Shown here one piece after another: positions 32,561-44,954 of a stretch of DNA of 64,000 nucleotides (its first letter is position 1; each line of letters begins with the position of its first letter). The notes beneath the pieces were generated by a model, which saw nothing but the letters and a program-made list of their open reading frames with translations, had not been told where the DNA came from and made no database searches. Origin of the DNA: Branchiostoma floridae (Eukaryota; Chordata; Leptocardii; Amphioxiformes; Branchiostomatidae); contig NC_049987.1 of the NCBI RefSeq assembly GCF_000003815.2, positions 20,104,773 through 20,168,772 of the forward strand, in the 5' to 3' direction. A program made the translations under genes and the position numbers.

Positions 32561-33628
32561 GCCCTATAATAAACTAAGTCCGGGTAAAAAAGTCAAGGAT
32601 GCCCTATTCAACACTAATGCCCCCTTCAACACACTAACAACACACACACTCTATATCTCTAAGCACTAAGCGTAGCCTGTTTACTAATGCCTCGCACTCA
32701 CCTATCAAAAAGTCATTGGGGGAAAATAAATTATTCTATGTCGATAACGAACAATTAGCAAAGCCTAGGGGTTATGATGCATGTGTTATTACCCAAAATA
32801 AACAGATATCTTATTGATTCTCGCATATGTTATTACCCATATTCTAGTAAGAAAAATTATATATAGTTATGCTCGAAATAATGTTGTAGTGAGGTGCAGC
32901 AGATGTTTGAAAATGACGTATTTTCGTGAATTTCCAAAATGGACAAAAATCCATTTTTTGACCATTTTTATTGACCACTATCTCATTTACAGGCAAATCA
33001 ATTTGCTTGATTTTTGGCGCAGTTATAGTTTGAACTTTTGTATACATCATATGTTCGTACCCGAGTAAATGAGGATCTACCCATTTGCATGTCTTCGTTT
33101 GTGTTTCGATGGAATTGGGTAAGGAAATATGCATGGAATCGGCGTTTAGACTGTGCTATGTATTTCAGCATATGCATACATCAATATAACGAAAAAGGTA
33201 GTCACAAAGCCTATTTGAAGTGGGTTGTTCCCATCTGTCTAGGACACGGTATTGGAAGTGGATCTTTCCTTACATCAAACTTAACATCAATATATGAGAC
33301 AACAAAAGACAATCACTGTTCAGAAAACGTATTGGTCAATTTCAATAATAAAAGCCATTTCTTAATTGTTAAAAGTAGTAACGCAATAAAATACACTCTT
33401 TAATATATTCAAAGGCTTACCAATAGTATTACACAGACAAGTAAAGATAAAATGCATGGTAATATCATTTTGTGTAAAACAGATTCGGGTTGAAATAAAA
33501 CCAATAAGATTATGTTTAAATCAGAGATAGCGAAGATTGGGAAGAATTTTTTTTAAATGAGCGATGAAAACAAACAAACAAAATCATCTTGATCTCACAC
33601 TCCCATGATGCCATGCGTGATGACGTCA

Positions 33629-36600
33629 CTAACATCCCATCCAGCCGTCCGAAGTCTCGCGAGGATAGCCCCTAACCACGCGGTAACGCGTCTCGCTGTA
33701 CTTCCAGTAGTGCTGGCCCTTGAAGACATACACGTGGCCTGTGTGCAAACATAAGAAACAAAACATCGCGTTGTGGAGTCTGTGCTCTATTCCGTATTAT
33801 ACGTCATTACACTATTGTAAAGTCATTTAAGGACACTTGGATATCTAACTGAGAGACAATTTTGTGTATCTTGATGCTTGTGTATTTCGATGTTATTCCT
33901 TTATTGTTCTCTACTCATAGTATTTCATGACAAAAACAGAAGATTAATATTCCACTACAGTACTTAAAGAAACTTTAAAAAGCCATCAGGAGGTCCAATC
34001 ATGTTAACATATTACGCCGAATGTGACCACACCCTAAACAGGATGGTTGGGAGTAACCCATAGTGACTGGATTTTATCCATTTATTGGATTACGCTGCTC
34101 CACAACATTGATGGAGAAATAGGTGTCCATTCTCAAGGTAACCTTTTCAGGGCCACCATACCGACACAATCATAAGAACCTAGCTAATACAAGAAATATT
34201 CAACACATATCGATACCAAAAAGAAAAATAATTTATCTAAATTAACATAGAAATCATCTTTAATCAATTTAACACGAAATAAATTGGGAAGTTGAGAAAG
34301 AAGCGAAGGCAAGTACCATCCTCCGTCGCTTCAAAAGCGGCGTCGATATGAGTGGGCAGTCCTCTCCACACCGTGATGGGTCGGGGGAACCCGGGGTCTA
34401 TCTCTCCCTTCAACTCGTCATAGCGCCAGTAGTACTCGTCCTGGAAACAGGGCAGTTTTTATCATTGTGAAATACACTATGCCACCATATTTCGTATTCA
34501 GTAATGATGTTGGATTGGTATACTATTGTAGATAGTTTGTAGTTGTTAGTTATACATTATTTGCCATACATTGTACCTGATGCAATCGTTGTGCAATAAA
34601 CTTAACTAAAAATATCATTTTATTCCACATCGACATATACAACTAGAACAGTGTGGTGACGGTTTTCAGCTGTATAACGTACATTAACGCCACCATAGAA
34701 ACAGACTCCATTTATATATATTGATATACACAAGGCCATGAAGTTTTATTTCAACGAAATAGAATTAACTAAAATGCAGAGCACATGATTACATGTATAC
34801 CGTGATGATACAAAACGTACGCAGTATACATGTGATAACACCAAAACTCACCTAGCATACACGTGATGACACCATAAAAACCATACAGTGTATACGTGAT
34901 AATACAGAAACAACATGCAGTGTACACGTTATTATCATACTGACCTTGAAGAAGTAGGTTTTCCCGGAAGGTCGCCATGGCAGCGCGGCGTCCACGGAGT
35001 CCACCGGCAGGCCGAACCGAGAGATGGGCTGGGGATACCCCGGCTCCGGCAGCACGCCCTCGAACAACCAGAACAGGTTCCCTGAAACACATGTACACTC
35101 AATGGCTTAGAAGATAAGTTTCAAGAAATTTCGAGAAAACAAGGAGTACAAAAATAATTTGGTGCTGGATTTTTCTGGCGTGTTCACAACTTTGTCTGTT
35201 CTTGCTATTTTTGTTGTTGTTGTTGCTAAGAATTATGATAATTATGATGATAACGATCAACTATTTCTGCAGCTGTACTTGTGTGTGTGTGCGTGCGTGC
35301 GTGCGTTTGATACAGATGAAATGATGTTTGATAGCATACAGGTTATCAACTCACCGCTGAAGAAGATGAGCTTGCCATCGTGGATCCTCTCGTACGCCGC
35401 GTCTATCTTGTTGGGCAGTCCGGACCAGAAGTGCGTGATGGGGTCCGGGCCGGACACGCGGTTATTCCTCTGGTTGATGCGGAAAAAGTACACATCCTGT
35501 AGGGGTGGAGGAAAGACGAAACAGCCTTTGTTAAAGATTTGAGAACATGGGGTTAAGGAAAAATCAACAAAAGTCTGGTAGGTTTGGGGAAATTGGGGCG
35601 ACATACACACATTTAACTTCGAGGAAAATCTGCTGACTTGAGACTTCACGGGGCTAACAGAAATTGGTAATCCTACATACTATTGCATTATGGGATTATC
35701 ATAAAATCATCTAAAAAGACTGTACACAAACATTAAACGACACGCATTGTTCAACTACAGTACAAGACCAGAGGTGTCCATCAAATAAAGTACGGCCCAA
35801 CTTAAAAATCTAGTTCTTACCTGACAGACGGCTCTATGCTACCCTACTCGTAAAAATCTTAAGTAAACACCTTTAAGAAGAACAACTCCCCCCGGAACTG
35901 GAAGACGGCGTCGAACTCCGGACGTCGGCAGCGGTCCGGGAGAGGACTGCACTCGGGGATGATCGGGTTGGGCTTTTCGTCTTTACCTGATCGACGACAA
36001 TAACAGTAACGTTCATCAACACTTCATATAAATTTAGATAAATTCAACTGCAAACAATACGATTTTATAAAACAACTGCAAGATGCACGCCTGTCAATGA
36101 AATGATGAAATTCTAAAGACGTAGTAGAAACATGGCGGACCACACTTACGCCTGTCACGTGGGCACAAATACCATGGCGACCTTCCGGGAAAACCTACTT
36201 CTTCAAGACCATAAAAGCTCTGTTTGGCCATGTCGTCGTCCGGTTGTAGATATGTGTGCCATTATCATAAATTTTAATCATGTAAACAAATTAGTTTGCC
36301 TGGCACCTCACATGGTTTCAACACCCATCATGGTGGACCACAATTACGTCACAGTCACGTGAGTATAAGTTCCTTAATATGACTAATTATAACCATAAAG
36401 GCTCTGTATGGCCATCTTGTCGTAAGGCTGTAGATATCAATATACATGTGTACCATATGATTACGAAGTGACTGTACATACGTACACAAATTTTACAGCT
36501 TTTCCTGGTAATTTTCAGTTTAAACCATTCCACATGGAGGGCCTCACTTACGTCAGTCACGAGGGGCCAAATACCTTGTATACCTTGTATAAAAGCTCTG

Positions 36601-39600
36601 TTTGGCCATGTCGTCGTTCGGCTGTAGATCTCAATTTACATGAGTGTCATATCATGAATTGTAATTATGTACACAGTTTGCCTGACGCCTCACAAGTTCT
36701 AGCATCCATTTTGGCGGACCATAATTGCGTCACAGTCACGTGAGTGTAAATACCCATATGTTACTGACCATAAAGACTCTGTATGGCCATCTTGTCGTCC
36801 GGGTGCATGCAGGGGTTGTCCTTGTAGATGTAGGCGGGGAACATGATGGTCCCCGGCACGGGGGTGTGGCTCAGGCCCAGGGCGTGGCCGAACTCGTGAA
36901 CAGCCACTTGGAACAGGTTGGTTCCTGTAATTATCGATTCATTGGTCAATCAATCCTTATATCGATCGATCGATCTATTAATCAATTAAGGCTAAGGTCA
37001 CATTTCCAAACTGGGGCCCGACCGGGCAGCTATCGGGAGTGAATAGAATGATATAAAAGACATTAAAATACTCAAAATGTCAAAATAAGATTCATGGGCA
37101 TGATTTGTGTATGTTTCTGGGTATACATTAATTTTTCGTTTCTTAAAACGTCCCGCCCGGGCCCCTTTGTGGAAATGTGACGTTAGCCTAACCGATTTAT
37201 CAACCAATTAATTTATCAACTGTAACCCCCCTTCTTGAAGCCTCTTGAGCAATGTAAATTATCCACCTAGGCGTCTATATATAACATGCAAAGTAAGGTA
37301 AAGAGGCCAGGGGCCAAGCAACGCTTTTTTGATCTCTAACGGTTTTGAACGAGGCAAGGCGGACATAACTCTTATTGATGAGTTTATCTTATCGTGTTTT
37401 GTTTGACAGAATGGTTACGCTGATCATTCATAGGAATATTAACATGAAGTAGGCGTCTGCCTACAATACGAAAGGTGTGGATATGTTTTGTTTGGTCGGG
37501 TGTAATTGGTTAGTTGGGAGGTTGGTTGGTTATTTCATTTCTACGGCCGCGTGGCGCGTTGGTACACCCGATCCCTCGATCTCGGAAGTTAAGCAACGCG
37601 CGGTCCGGGCAGTGCTTGGATGGAGGACCAACCAAGGACGTCCGGATTGCTGTAGCCTCACGAAGTTTTCCACGAAATCGTCTTCCGGGAGGGACGTAAA
37701 ACGGGGGTCCCGTGCTCGAGGAGGTGCCTCGACCACGTTAAACAGCCTCATTACTCATACTTGGGGTACCTACTGGCTGGCAAAATACACCAGATGATTA
37801 TTTCAACCCCGGGATATGTTTGGATGTGTGTTATTTGTTTGTTTGGTAATTTCATTTTTATCCTCCGGATATGTGTGAATGCGTGTGTTTGTTGTTGTTG
37901 TTTTCTTGTTTATTTGGTTGCTTTGTTTTTACCCTCAGGGCTGTTCAGCGTCCACAGCTCGTCCGCGTCAAAGTGCGTATCGCCGTCGATGTAGTACGTG
38001 TTGGAGTCGCGAGGGGGCTGGAAGGCGTGCGCCAGCCTCAGGCCGCGCCCGGTGTGGAAGTCAAACCTGGGGAATAGGCGGGAGAAGAACAAAAGCAGTG
38101 TTTGAAAAAGGAACAAAAATATAACTTGTCTTCTTTCTCCAACCTAATTTCCTTGTGAAAACAACACAAAACACTGCGAAAAGAACAGAATATGGTTTTC
38201 TGAGACAACTTTGCATGATGTTCAACCAGATTGTCGTCGCAAGAGTTTTCTTCAATTGAAACATTCGTAATATCATACGTAAAAACAAAACAAAACTGAG
38301 CTACAGGCTAGCAACATGACAAGAATAGTTAACGTTGTTGTTAGGCTGCCGTCATGACAAGAATAATTAAAGCTACGAATGATGTCAACCAGGAAAGTTG
38401 TTAACCTGCCGTCGAAAGGCGACCCGTCCTGGTGGTCTCCTGTGGAGAACTTGATGATGATGTCGGCCCTGCCTGACGGGACGGCTGTGAAGGTGAGCGG
38501 GGTGTAGTCTGACCAAACCCGGAACGCGTCCCGGATGGCCTCCCGCGCCTCGGTCTCCGTCAGGTGGGACGTCAGGGACTCAAGTCTGGAGAAAATAAAG
38601 TTTGTTCCGCGCTAAGTACCAGCTTAAACTACAGAAACAAAAGTGAAAGACAAAGGACTAGAATAAAATCCATGTTTTGTAACACCTCTGACTGATTACA
38701 TTTCCGTGTTGCCGGCATAGAAGACGTATAGCATGAAACTACATGTATATGTATCTTCTCAAGTAAGTTTTTCCGTCCTTCCATCTCTAATATATTGGGA
38801 AATGGCGAGGGAATATTCGACGCACACCTTCATTCTTATCTATGCAACTATATCATAGTTTTCTTTCTGCAGGAAATAATTTGTCATTTTAAAACTTTTT
38901 TCAGCTTAATGACATCCTTGTTTCAGCATAAGAACGATATAGCCGTACCTCATATCATACAAATAGTAAAAATGTACAAACGTTGGAGTAGCCTTGATTG
39001 AGGCATCATCCTTGGCCTACTTGGTCAGGTGAAACATTTATTGAACTTGCCTTATACATTAGTCTACATATGTCGCACTCCAACAGCAACCGTTCCAGAT
39101 GCGAATGGACTCATATATAGAGCGACCTGACCATGCAGTCGAATTATTTTTTATCTAGGGGTTTTAAGACTCATGACTACATTAAATTCATGTTGGGAGT
39201 ACGATGGAAAAAAACAATTAATGCGCGCGCCAAACAACCAAAAGAATGATATAGCTGTACGTCACATCGTTGTAATATCTCAAAAACGTTCGTACGGTAT
39301 GTCCTGAGATTGATGGCCCACCTACCTGTACGTCAGATCGTTCTTGGCCCACTTGGTCCCAGACAGGGCGTACCGCGCCAGCACGTCAGGCACGCCACAC
39401 CGCGGCTTGCGTATGGCTGCAAGCGTGGCGGGGTTGAGAATGCCCGTTGCTAGGAGACCGTAGCTCTTCTGGACGCTTCGGACGGCCTCGGCCACCATCC
39501 GCTTCCCTCGGCTTTTCACGACCGACGCATGCGTACTGTTGACCATCTCTTTTGGCAGGTAGCCAAACTCTAGCATGTAGTTCTAGGGAGAATGACTGTG

Positions 39601-39687
39601 TATGAAAACTTCTGGAATATGTGTTGTGATGATATATGGAAGACACTCCCCTCTTCTTTCTCTGTCTCTCTTTCTCCTCCTCATTCC

Positions 39688-39730
<43 letters not shown>

Positions 39731-42700
39731 CTCTCACTCTCTCTATATATACTCTCGTTCATGCAAACGTCATTCATTTTCTAACAAAATTGTTCAATCT
39801 TTTCATCACATCACTTTATCACATTAGACACTCAAATTTAGCATCTCTGATGGTAGTTGAGCAAATTTTTTCATGCAAATTTTGTAAAGGGTGTGTGAGT
39901 AAAAATGTGTGGGTTATCACTCCGAGTTTGACTTCTTCTGTAGTGACGTTGTCGGTTACTACATCCCTCTCAAGTTCGTGGATCAAGTCTTCATCGTCTT
40001 CTACTTGCATTCTCTCCTCCTCCGTAGACTCAACTGGCTGCAAGGAACAAAGAGACTCGGGAAATGTTAGACATGCGATGTTTTCCCATTATAATTCACA
40101 AATACTTATGAAACTGATTTTACTCTATGCAATTTAAAATAACTAAATTTTAACATACATAACCAAAATCACGAATAATATGCCTACCCCATATATAATA
40201 TATATATACATATAATACAACTCTGTTGTTAAATGATATTAAGAGAATAATTTTTCTTCTTCTTTAGACCGTTTNNNNNNNNNNNNNNNNNNNNNNNNNN
40301 NNNNNNNNNNNNNNNNNNNNNNNNNNNNNNNNNNNNNNNNNNNNNNNNNNNNNNNNNNNNNNNNNNNNNNNNNNTCATTATTCTCTTAATATCATTTAAC
40401 AACAGAATTCATTATCAACTTTGACGAAGCTAGAAAACAGGCCGTACCTCAGTTTCAGTAGGGACTTCCTCGGTATCCTCTGTGACGTCAACGTTAAAAT
40501 CAGGGAGACCTTCATCCGGGTCCGATACGCCAAGTTTACTCAGCTCTTCCCACAATCCATCAGACCGGAAGTTAGTCGCAACCGGTCTTCCTCTGAGAGA
40601 TGTCACCTTTGGAAATAAATACGTAATGGCAAAAAAATTCCCATACAGAAAAAAAATGACATTACGTCGCTTATGTGTAGACTGTGCTCGAGCTTAATTT
40701 TCAATCTATGATACATAGTGTACTAGTTTATTGGTTTATTAGTAGTATTAGTATTACACATATAGATGTAGATAGTCGACGTAGAGTCAGGCGTGCGTTA
40801 TGAAGAACAGCTGTTTTGATTTTTGCAAACCGGTAATGACTGTGTATGTATCACATTGTCGTTGTTTGGGCACATTACAGACCGATAACATATGATATAA
40901 CGGTTTTCTACAGACAGTGTTTCATTTTTCATTTTATTGAGATCCACTCCCATACTAATATCTTGTTGAGTTATGCTGTTGACTAACACACACACAGAAA
41001 AACGAACACAAAGGCTCGAAAAAATAAACTTCTTGGCGGAAGGATAAAACACGACAAGGCAACTCAAAACTAGAGCGTTCAACAGTTTAATTTACATGTT
41101 GTCAGGCTGTGTGCCAAGCAAATCAATTTGAGCACTGCTGTCAGCTCCACACAGACCAGATCAAAACGCTTAAAATCTGGCACCACGCCAAACGACTTCC
41201 TGACAAGCGACCTTTGTGTGTAAATTACAAAATACAACTCTCAGTTGCAGTTCGCTGATGAGGTAGCCTGATAATCCATCAGACTGAATCCCAGATTGTT
41301 TCCAGGTTGTGAAATGGAGGTCAGACGCGGTTTCTATGTACAATCCTCGTGCCATAAAGTTCTATCTATAACACTGTACAACAACATTGTAATTCGAAAT
41401 CATCGACAGTCTTACAACTACTAATACATGTACAATGCAATTTGGCGGTCAGAGGTCAAGTTCAATCTTTTACAAGGCTAGCAACTTGCTGGAAGGGCGG
41501 TCCCTTGGGCAATTCTAGTTCACGGCTGAGGCGTTCTCAGTTTTGATCAAGTAGAACAAATAAGAAGGTTTATGGTTTATGTGCAAACTTAATTTGGGAC
41601 CCAGGCTACATACCGTAGCTGTACGGAGGTTTCTAGCAACATTTACTACTTTAATTAAGTATTCCCTTCCAAATACAAACGTAGCGACTGGAAATCACCC
41701 AAAGCTGAAAACAGACGAATACCAGGCTTAGCTAGTAATGAGGTGATGACATTGGAATTTGGCGCCAAACCTGTTTGTGTGAGGACCGGACGTATTTGGA
41801 CTCTGTCAAGTTCAATCTCGATAATTACCTCATGCTGTTTACACACATTCGCGTGACCAGCTGGCTTCCTCTCGGACATTCAAGCCGCAAGTTTGGGCGG
41901 AGGAGCAACAGACTGGTAAGCTATCGTTTGTTATTCGTATAAACATTAAATATTGTGGAAACGAGTAGGCATTAAGACAGAGGGTGGTTGGAAAAATCCC
42001 GACATGTCATCTTTAGACAAATGTGTAAACAGAGTTACACTCTAATAGTGAGGTCTTGTTTGAAATTACTGTAGGCATTTTTTACCATTTGTGGTTTTCT
42101 CTGTGAGTCACAGTCATGATGTCACGATTCTTGAGCTTTATTCATTAAGTGTATGTACGAATCAGTTGCCGATAGAACGTGATGTGGCTATGAGTATGAC
42201 TCTATCGTATTGTTAAGTGTCGTGAGGACGTTGCGGACGGATCCTAGGCTATACTGTGCATGCGAGAGAAACTTGCTCTCCAAGCACATCTGGAGTTTGG
42301 AGGGGGAGATCTGTACCTTCTAAACTGTCTCCACTTCGTACATCGGAGCTGTCAGAAATCGGGGCATAGATGGAAGAAAGTTATCAAACGGTCTCTCTCC
42401 AATCTCTGCCTGCAGAGTAACTAGCTATAGATCCTTGTTGACGGAATAGATAACTTGTAGACAGCATAAGTTGTTCTGTTGACAGACATGCCCCCCACCC
42501 CATACCGAAACAGACCAAAAAATACGTGTTTAAGGATAAAATACATCTGGTGTATTCTTTGCAGCCAGTAGGTACCCAATTTTTTTAGCAATGAGGCCGA
42601 TTTACATACTCGAACACGGGACCCTCGTTTTACGTCCCTTCGGAAAGACGAATTTGTATGTAATATTAGCCTGGTTACCAAACCCCAGCCCGATCTCAAG

Positions 42701-42937
42701 TATAGCAAAAGATATTTTTGAGGTCGGGGTATGGTATCCAGGCTAATGTAATATATGACGTACCGTCATCGCATGGCCGTGACGATGTCTGATATCGCGA
42801 TGAATATCCCAGTCATCCTCCGGTAAGCTTAACACAACATCCGACCATAACGTGTACAACCACACCAGCGTCAACAGAGTTCTACAAACCGCCTCCGACC
42901 GCCAAACTATCCCGAGAAGTTTCTGACCGGCAGCCAT
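33629..42937 (-). CDS. Secreted matrix metalloproteinase, complete (601 aa)
   Basis: Exons 42764-42937, 40448-40606, 39921-40037, 39326-39582, 38406-38585, 37933-38066, 36769-36924, 35871-35986, 35355-35496, 34945-35081, 34317-34440 and 33629-33738 total 1806 nt and close in frame. Exon 1 has a hydrophobic leader ([11 protein letters not shown]) for secretion. Exons 2-3 add about 92 residues rich in Glu/Asp that typical MMPs lack. Exon 4 is the prodomain with the cysteine switch PRCGVPD. Exons 5-7 are the catalytic domain, with [22 protein letters not shown] calcium/zinc motifs and the zinc site [11 protein letters not shown] (Glu about residue 351). Exons 8-12 form the hemopexin domain, from CSPLPDRC to the terminal Cys before the stop. 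No transmembrane or GPI segment is seen. The scaffold gap lies in intron 2. Head-to-head paralog of the gene at 48678. Subfamily not assigned. Confidence 0.92.
36120..36805 (-). repeat. Tandem ~180-bp copies of the end and donor of the MMP zinc-site exon
   Basis: The exon end reading [14 protein letters not shown] (real copy 36766-36805) is copied at about 36207-36250, 36396-36430 and 36590-36630, with intervening intron sequence repeated too (GCCTGACGCCTCACA, CGTCACAGTCACGTGAGT). The left copy keeps the donor; the 36590 copy has lost it (TATACAAG). Changes such as D-D-D-M and AKQSFYG show the copies are diverging. Confidence 0.88.
36172..36207 (+). repeat. 36-bp inverted copy of the hemopexin exon end inside the MMP repeat array
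   Basis: 36172-36207 on the plus strand is identical to the minus-strand coding sequence at 34945-34980 (codons for [12 protein letters not shown]). It is joined directly to a copy of the catalytic-exon donor region in the opposite orientation. Confidence 0.9.
36988..37191. mobile_element. MITE, GGCTAAGGTCACATTTCC family, copy 1
   Basis: The left end GGCTAAGGTCACATTTCC is mirrored by GGAAATGTGACGTTAGCC. Inside each end are GGGGCCCG/CGGGCCCC blocks. Lies in an MMP intron. Other copies are at 55912 and 56648. Confidence 0.85.
37541..37805 (+). mobile_element. 5S-rRNA-derived SINE (SINE3-like)
   Basis: 37541-37659 is a diverged 5S rRNA gene head: CTACGGCC, then CCCGATC, ATCTCGGAAGTTAAGCA, the internal control region with GGTCCGGGCAGTGCTTGGAT, GGACC and the closing GCTGTAGCCT. 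It is followed by a non-5S tail (GTCTTCCGGGAGGGACG, GGTCCCGTGCTCGAGG, GTACCTACTGGCTGG). The same tail without a 5S head occurs inverted at 42539-42654, so this is a mobile family and not a functional 5S gene. It is in the MMP intron before exon 36769-36924. Confidence 0.85.
39694..39729 (+). repeat. (CT)n microsatellite in an MMP intron
   Basis: Uninterrupted CT dinucleotides for about 35 bases, flanked by degenerate pyrimidine-rich sequence from 39640 to 39750. Confidence 0.9.
40221..40406. repeat. Perfect inverted repeat (30 bp) on both sides of a scaffold gap
   Basis: The left arm 40221-40251, starting CTCTGTTGTTAAATG, is the reverse complement of 40377-40406. Between the arms lies the 100-N gap (40275-40374). 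A hairpin or a short inverted-repeat element is implied at the gap. Confidence 0.85.
40275..40374. other. Assembly gap (100 N)
   Basis: Exactly 100 N, the usual placeholder for a gap of unknown size. It lies in intron 2 of the minus-strand MMP, between two exons whose phases agree, so no coding loss is required. Confidence 0.97.
42539..42654 (-). mobile_element. 5'-truncated copy of the 5S-SINE tail
   Basis: The minus strand reads GAAGGGACGTAAAACGAGGG, TCCCGTGTTCGAG, GGCCTCATTGC, GGGTACCTACTGGCTGCAAA and ACACCAGATG, matching the tail of 37541-37805. The 5S-like head is absent. In MMP intron 1. A shorter trace (GGTACCGACTGGCTG with CAGCCTCATTACTC) lies near 43338-43375. Confidence 0.8.
42667..42745. 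mobile_element. Fold-back MITE (TAGCCTGG family) with 9-bp target duplication
   Basis: 79-bp near-palindrome from TAGCCTGGTTACCA to TGGTATCCAGGCTA, with inner arms CCCGATCTCAA and TTGAGGTCGGG. Flanked by the perfect direct repeat ATGTAATAT at 42658-42666 and 42746-42754. Same termini and duplication length as 14146-14266. It ends only 18 bases from the MMP exon 1 donor. Confidence 0.9.
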
Positions 42938-44132
42938 TTTTTTCCGGTAAACCCGCGATTTCGTAATGAAAACCAGCTGTTTCTGACAGAACCACAGCCG
43001 CGGGTGCGCTGGTCACGTGTTGTCTGTTGCTAGGGCCATGTTGATTAGATGATGTGGAGCACATCCACACGCGCATCAATTTTAAGACGTTTTCAAAAAA
43101 AAAACAGTTTTTGGTCATACTGTAAATTGTACAAAGCAGCTAGAAAATGAACAAATATATGCCGTAAATTCGGAAAAAAATTATAAAAAATATCGCAGGA
43201 ATGTAGTAGTAGTCGGGATTCGTGCAGCTTCGTAAACGGTATCGGTTCTTAGTTCGTCTCCGTGGTTGACATAGCCAGTATCTGTTGCCTTGCGGGTGTA
43301 ACGTTATTCACCTTGAATATTCACCTTGACGAAGAAACAGCCAGTCGGTACCCGTTTAGAGTAATGAGGCTGTGCAAAAGTTGGACTGCGGGGCTGTAGC
43401 ATGCGGGGTTATGGCATGCTTTGGACATTTCATGAAAGTTTTCTATCCCGTGCCACATCCAAGGCCGTTCAAAAATCTTTCTTGTCTCATCTGAAATTTT
43501 GTTGTTCAAAATAAGTCTTAAACCATTCTCACTCACAATGTTTCACTCACAATGTTTCAGACGTTTGTGCGATGTATTTCAATATCATCATTGTGAAGAA
43601 ATACAAAGCATAGTGGAATACGGTCTATATGAAAATCTATAAACTTAGACCTACCAATCAGATTCTGACAATTCCAGGGCTTTGATGTGCTAGAAGCGAT
43701 CGCGACAGTGCCCTGCTAAAACGTCGCCTAGCGGGATAGAAGAGAACTGATGGGTATTTTACCCAGTTGTTACATTCCGCTAGTTAGCGCTGTTGCGTAG
43801 TAAGGCGTTCGCGAAACAATTGAACATGTACAAACCACAGACTTGCTTAGGACTGGAGTGGGTTGGATGTATTGTTACCGATTTCCGCCTTATCATTTCT
43901 CTTCAACGCTTGAAGAAGCCGTTATAGCGGAGGAGCAATTACATACATAAGAAAAGGTCAACGCCCTTGCGTGCTTGATCAGCTTGCAAACAGGGCAACA
44001 TTCGTGAGAGCAAAGGATTTGGCCAGGTAACTGTTAACATATATCCTGGACGTGACGCATTTCCTTTGATATTGAATAACACTTTGTTCCAAACCAGATC
44101 TAAACTTAAGGGACTGGAGTACTGTTTGTACG

Positions 44133-44176
44133 TGCCTGTATGTGCGTGTGTGTGTGTGTGTGTGTGTGTATGATAG

Positions 44177-44210
<34 letters not shown>

Positions 44211-44233
44211 CATGTGTGTGCGTTTATGTGCAC

Positions 44234-44264
<31 letters not shown>

Positions 44265-44277
44265 TGTGTGTGTGTGA
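44133..44277 (+). repeat. (GT)n microsatellite
   Basis: About 145 bp of GT dinucleotides with a few interruptions (GTATGATA, CATGTGTGCGTTTATGTGCAC split the run). It generates spurious His/Thr-repeat reading frames on the minus strand. Confidence 0.93.
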
Positions 44278-44954
44278 AAGGCGACGTTTGCCATCTCTGA
44301 TTGCCTTCTTGTTCACTTCACGAAGATAAAGTGTAGCCATGTATACCAATATATATTTTTCCCTTTTTCCGTGAACCATTGCATGAAGATTAACGTCTTG
44401 GCTAAAGCGACCACAAGGAGTCTGTGTTACATTAGAAATCCGCTGGCACGCACAGCTATATCTTGGAATAGCGTGATGAAAGAAAAGGATACGCCAATTA
44501 ACCTGTTCTCCTGAAATAGGAAATGTCTTCACATGCCAGCATCTCCCACCCCTGCTGAAGGGCTGTCAATTGGAAGTGTTTCAGCAATACATTCCTTTCA
44601 TAGCTAATTAAAGCATGAAAGACTAATCATAGAACTGTACGTACCCCTGACTTGACAGTTTTCTCTCTAATGGTTACTATAGTATGCAGCTTTACAGGCA
44701 ACCGCTACATGTAAAGGTGCCCAGAATTTAAAAAAAACTAAAGGCGTCCAGGATAAAAAAAAGATTATTTCTAAAGGTAAGGCCTGTCAACACATGGCCC
44801 TATAGAACGCACGTTCTAACCAGAATCTTGACATTCGCACAGTCGCACAATCATATGTTCTCCGTAAGAAGGAAGCCTACGCCTTCCTCCTGCAAAATCA
44901 GTAATGCTTATCGTACCACGGTGTCATTTGCGTATGTATGGTATCAACCGGGAG

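Noticed and set aside
33038-33403. Plus-strand frame of 121 codons
   Set aside because: No splice context, no recognisable domain and AT-rich composition unlike the real exons.
37541-37660. Possible functional 5S rRNA gene
   Set aside because: Many substitutions, fused to a repeat tail and inside an intron; better explained as a 5S-derived SINE.
39583-40137. Ser/Leu-rich and Arg/Glu-rich frames around the CT microsatellite
   Set aside because: Low-complexity translation of an intron; the real exon there is 39921-40037 on the minus strand.
44106-44294. His/Thr-rich frames on the minus strand
   Set aside because: They are translations of the GT/CA microsatellite.
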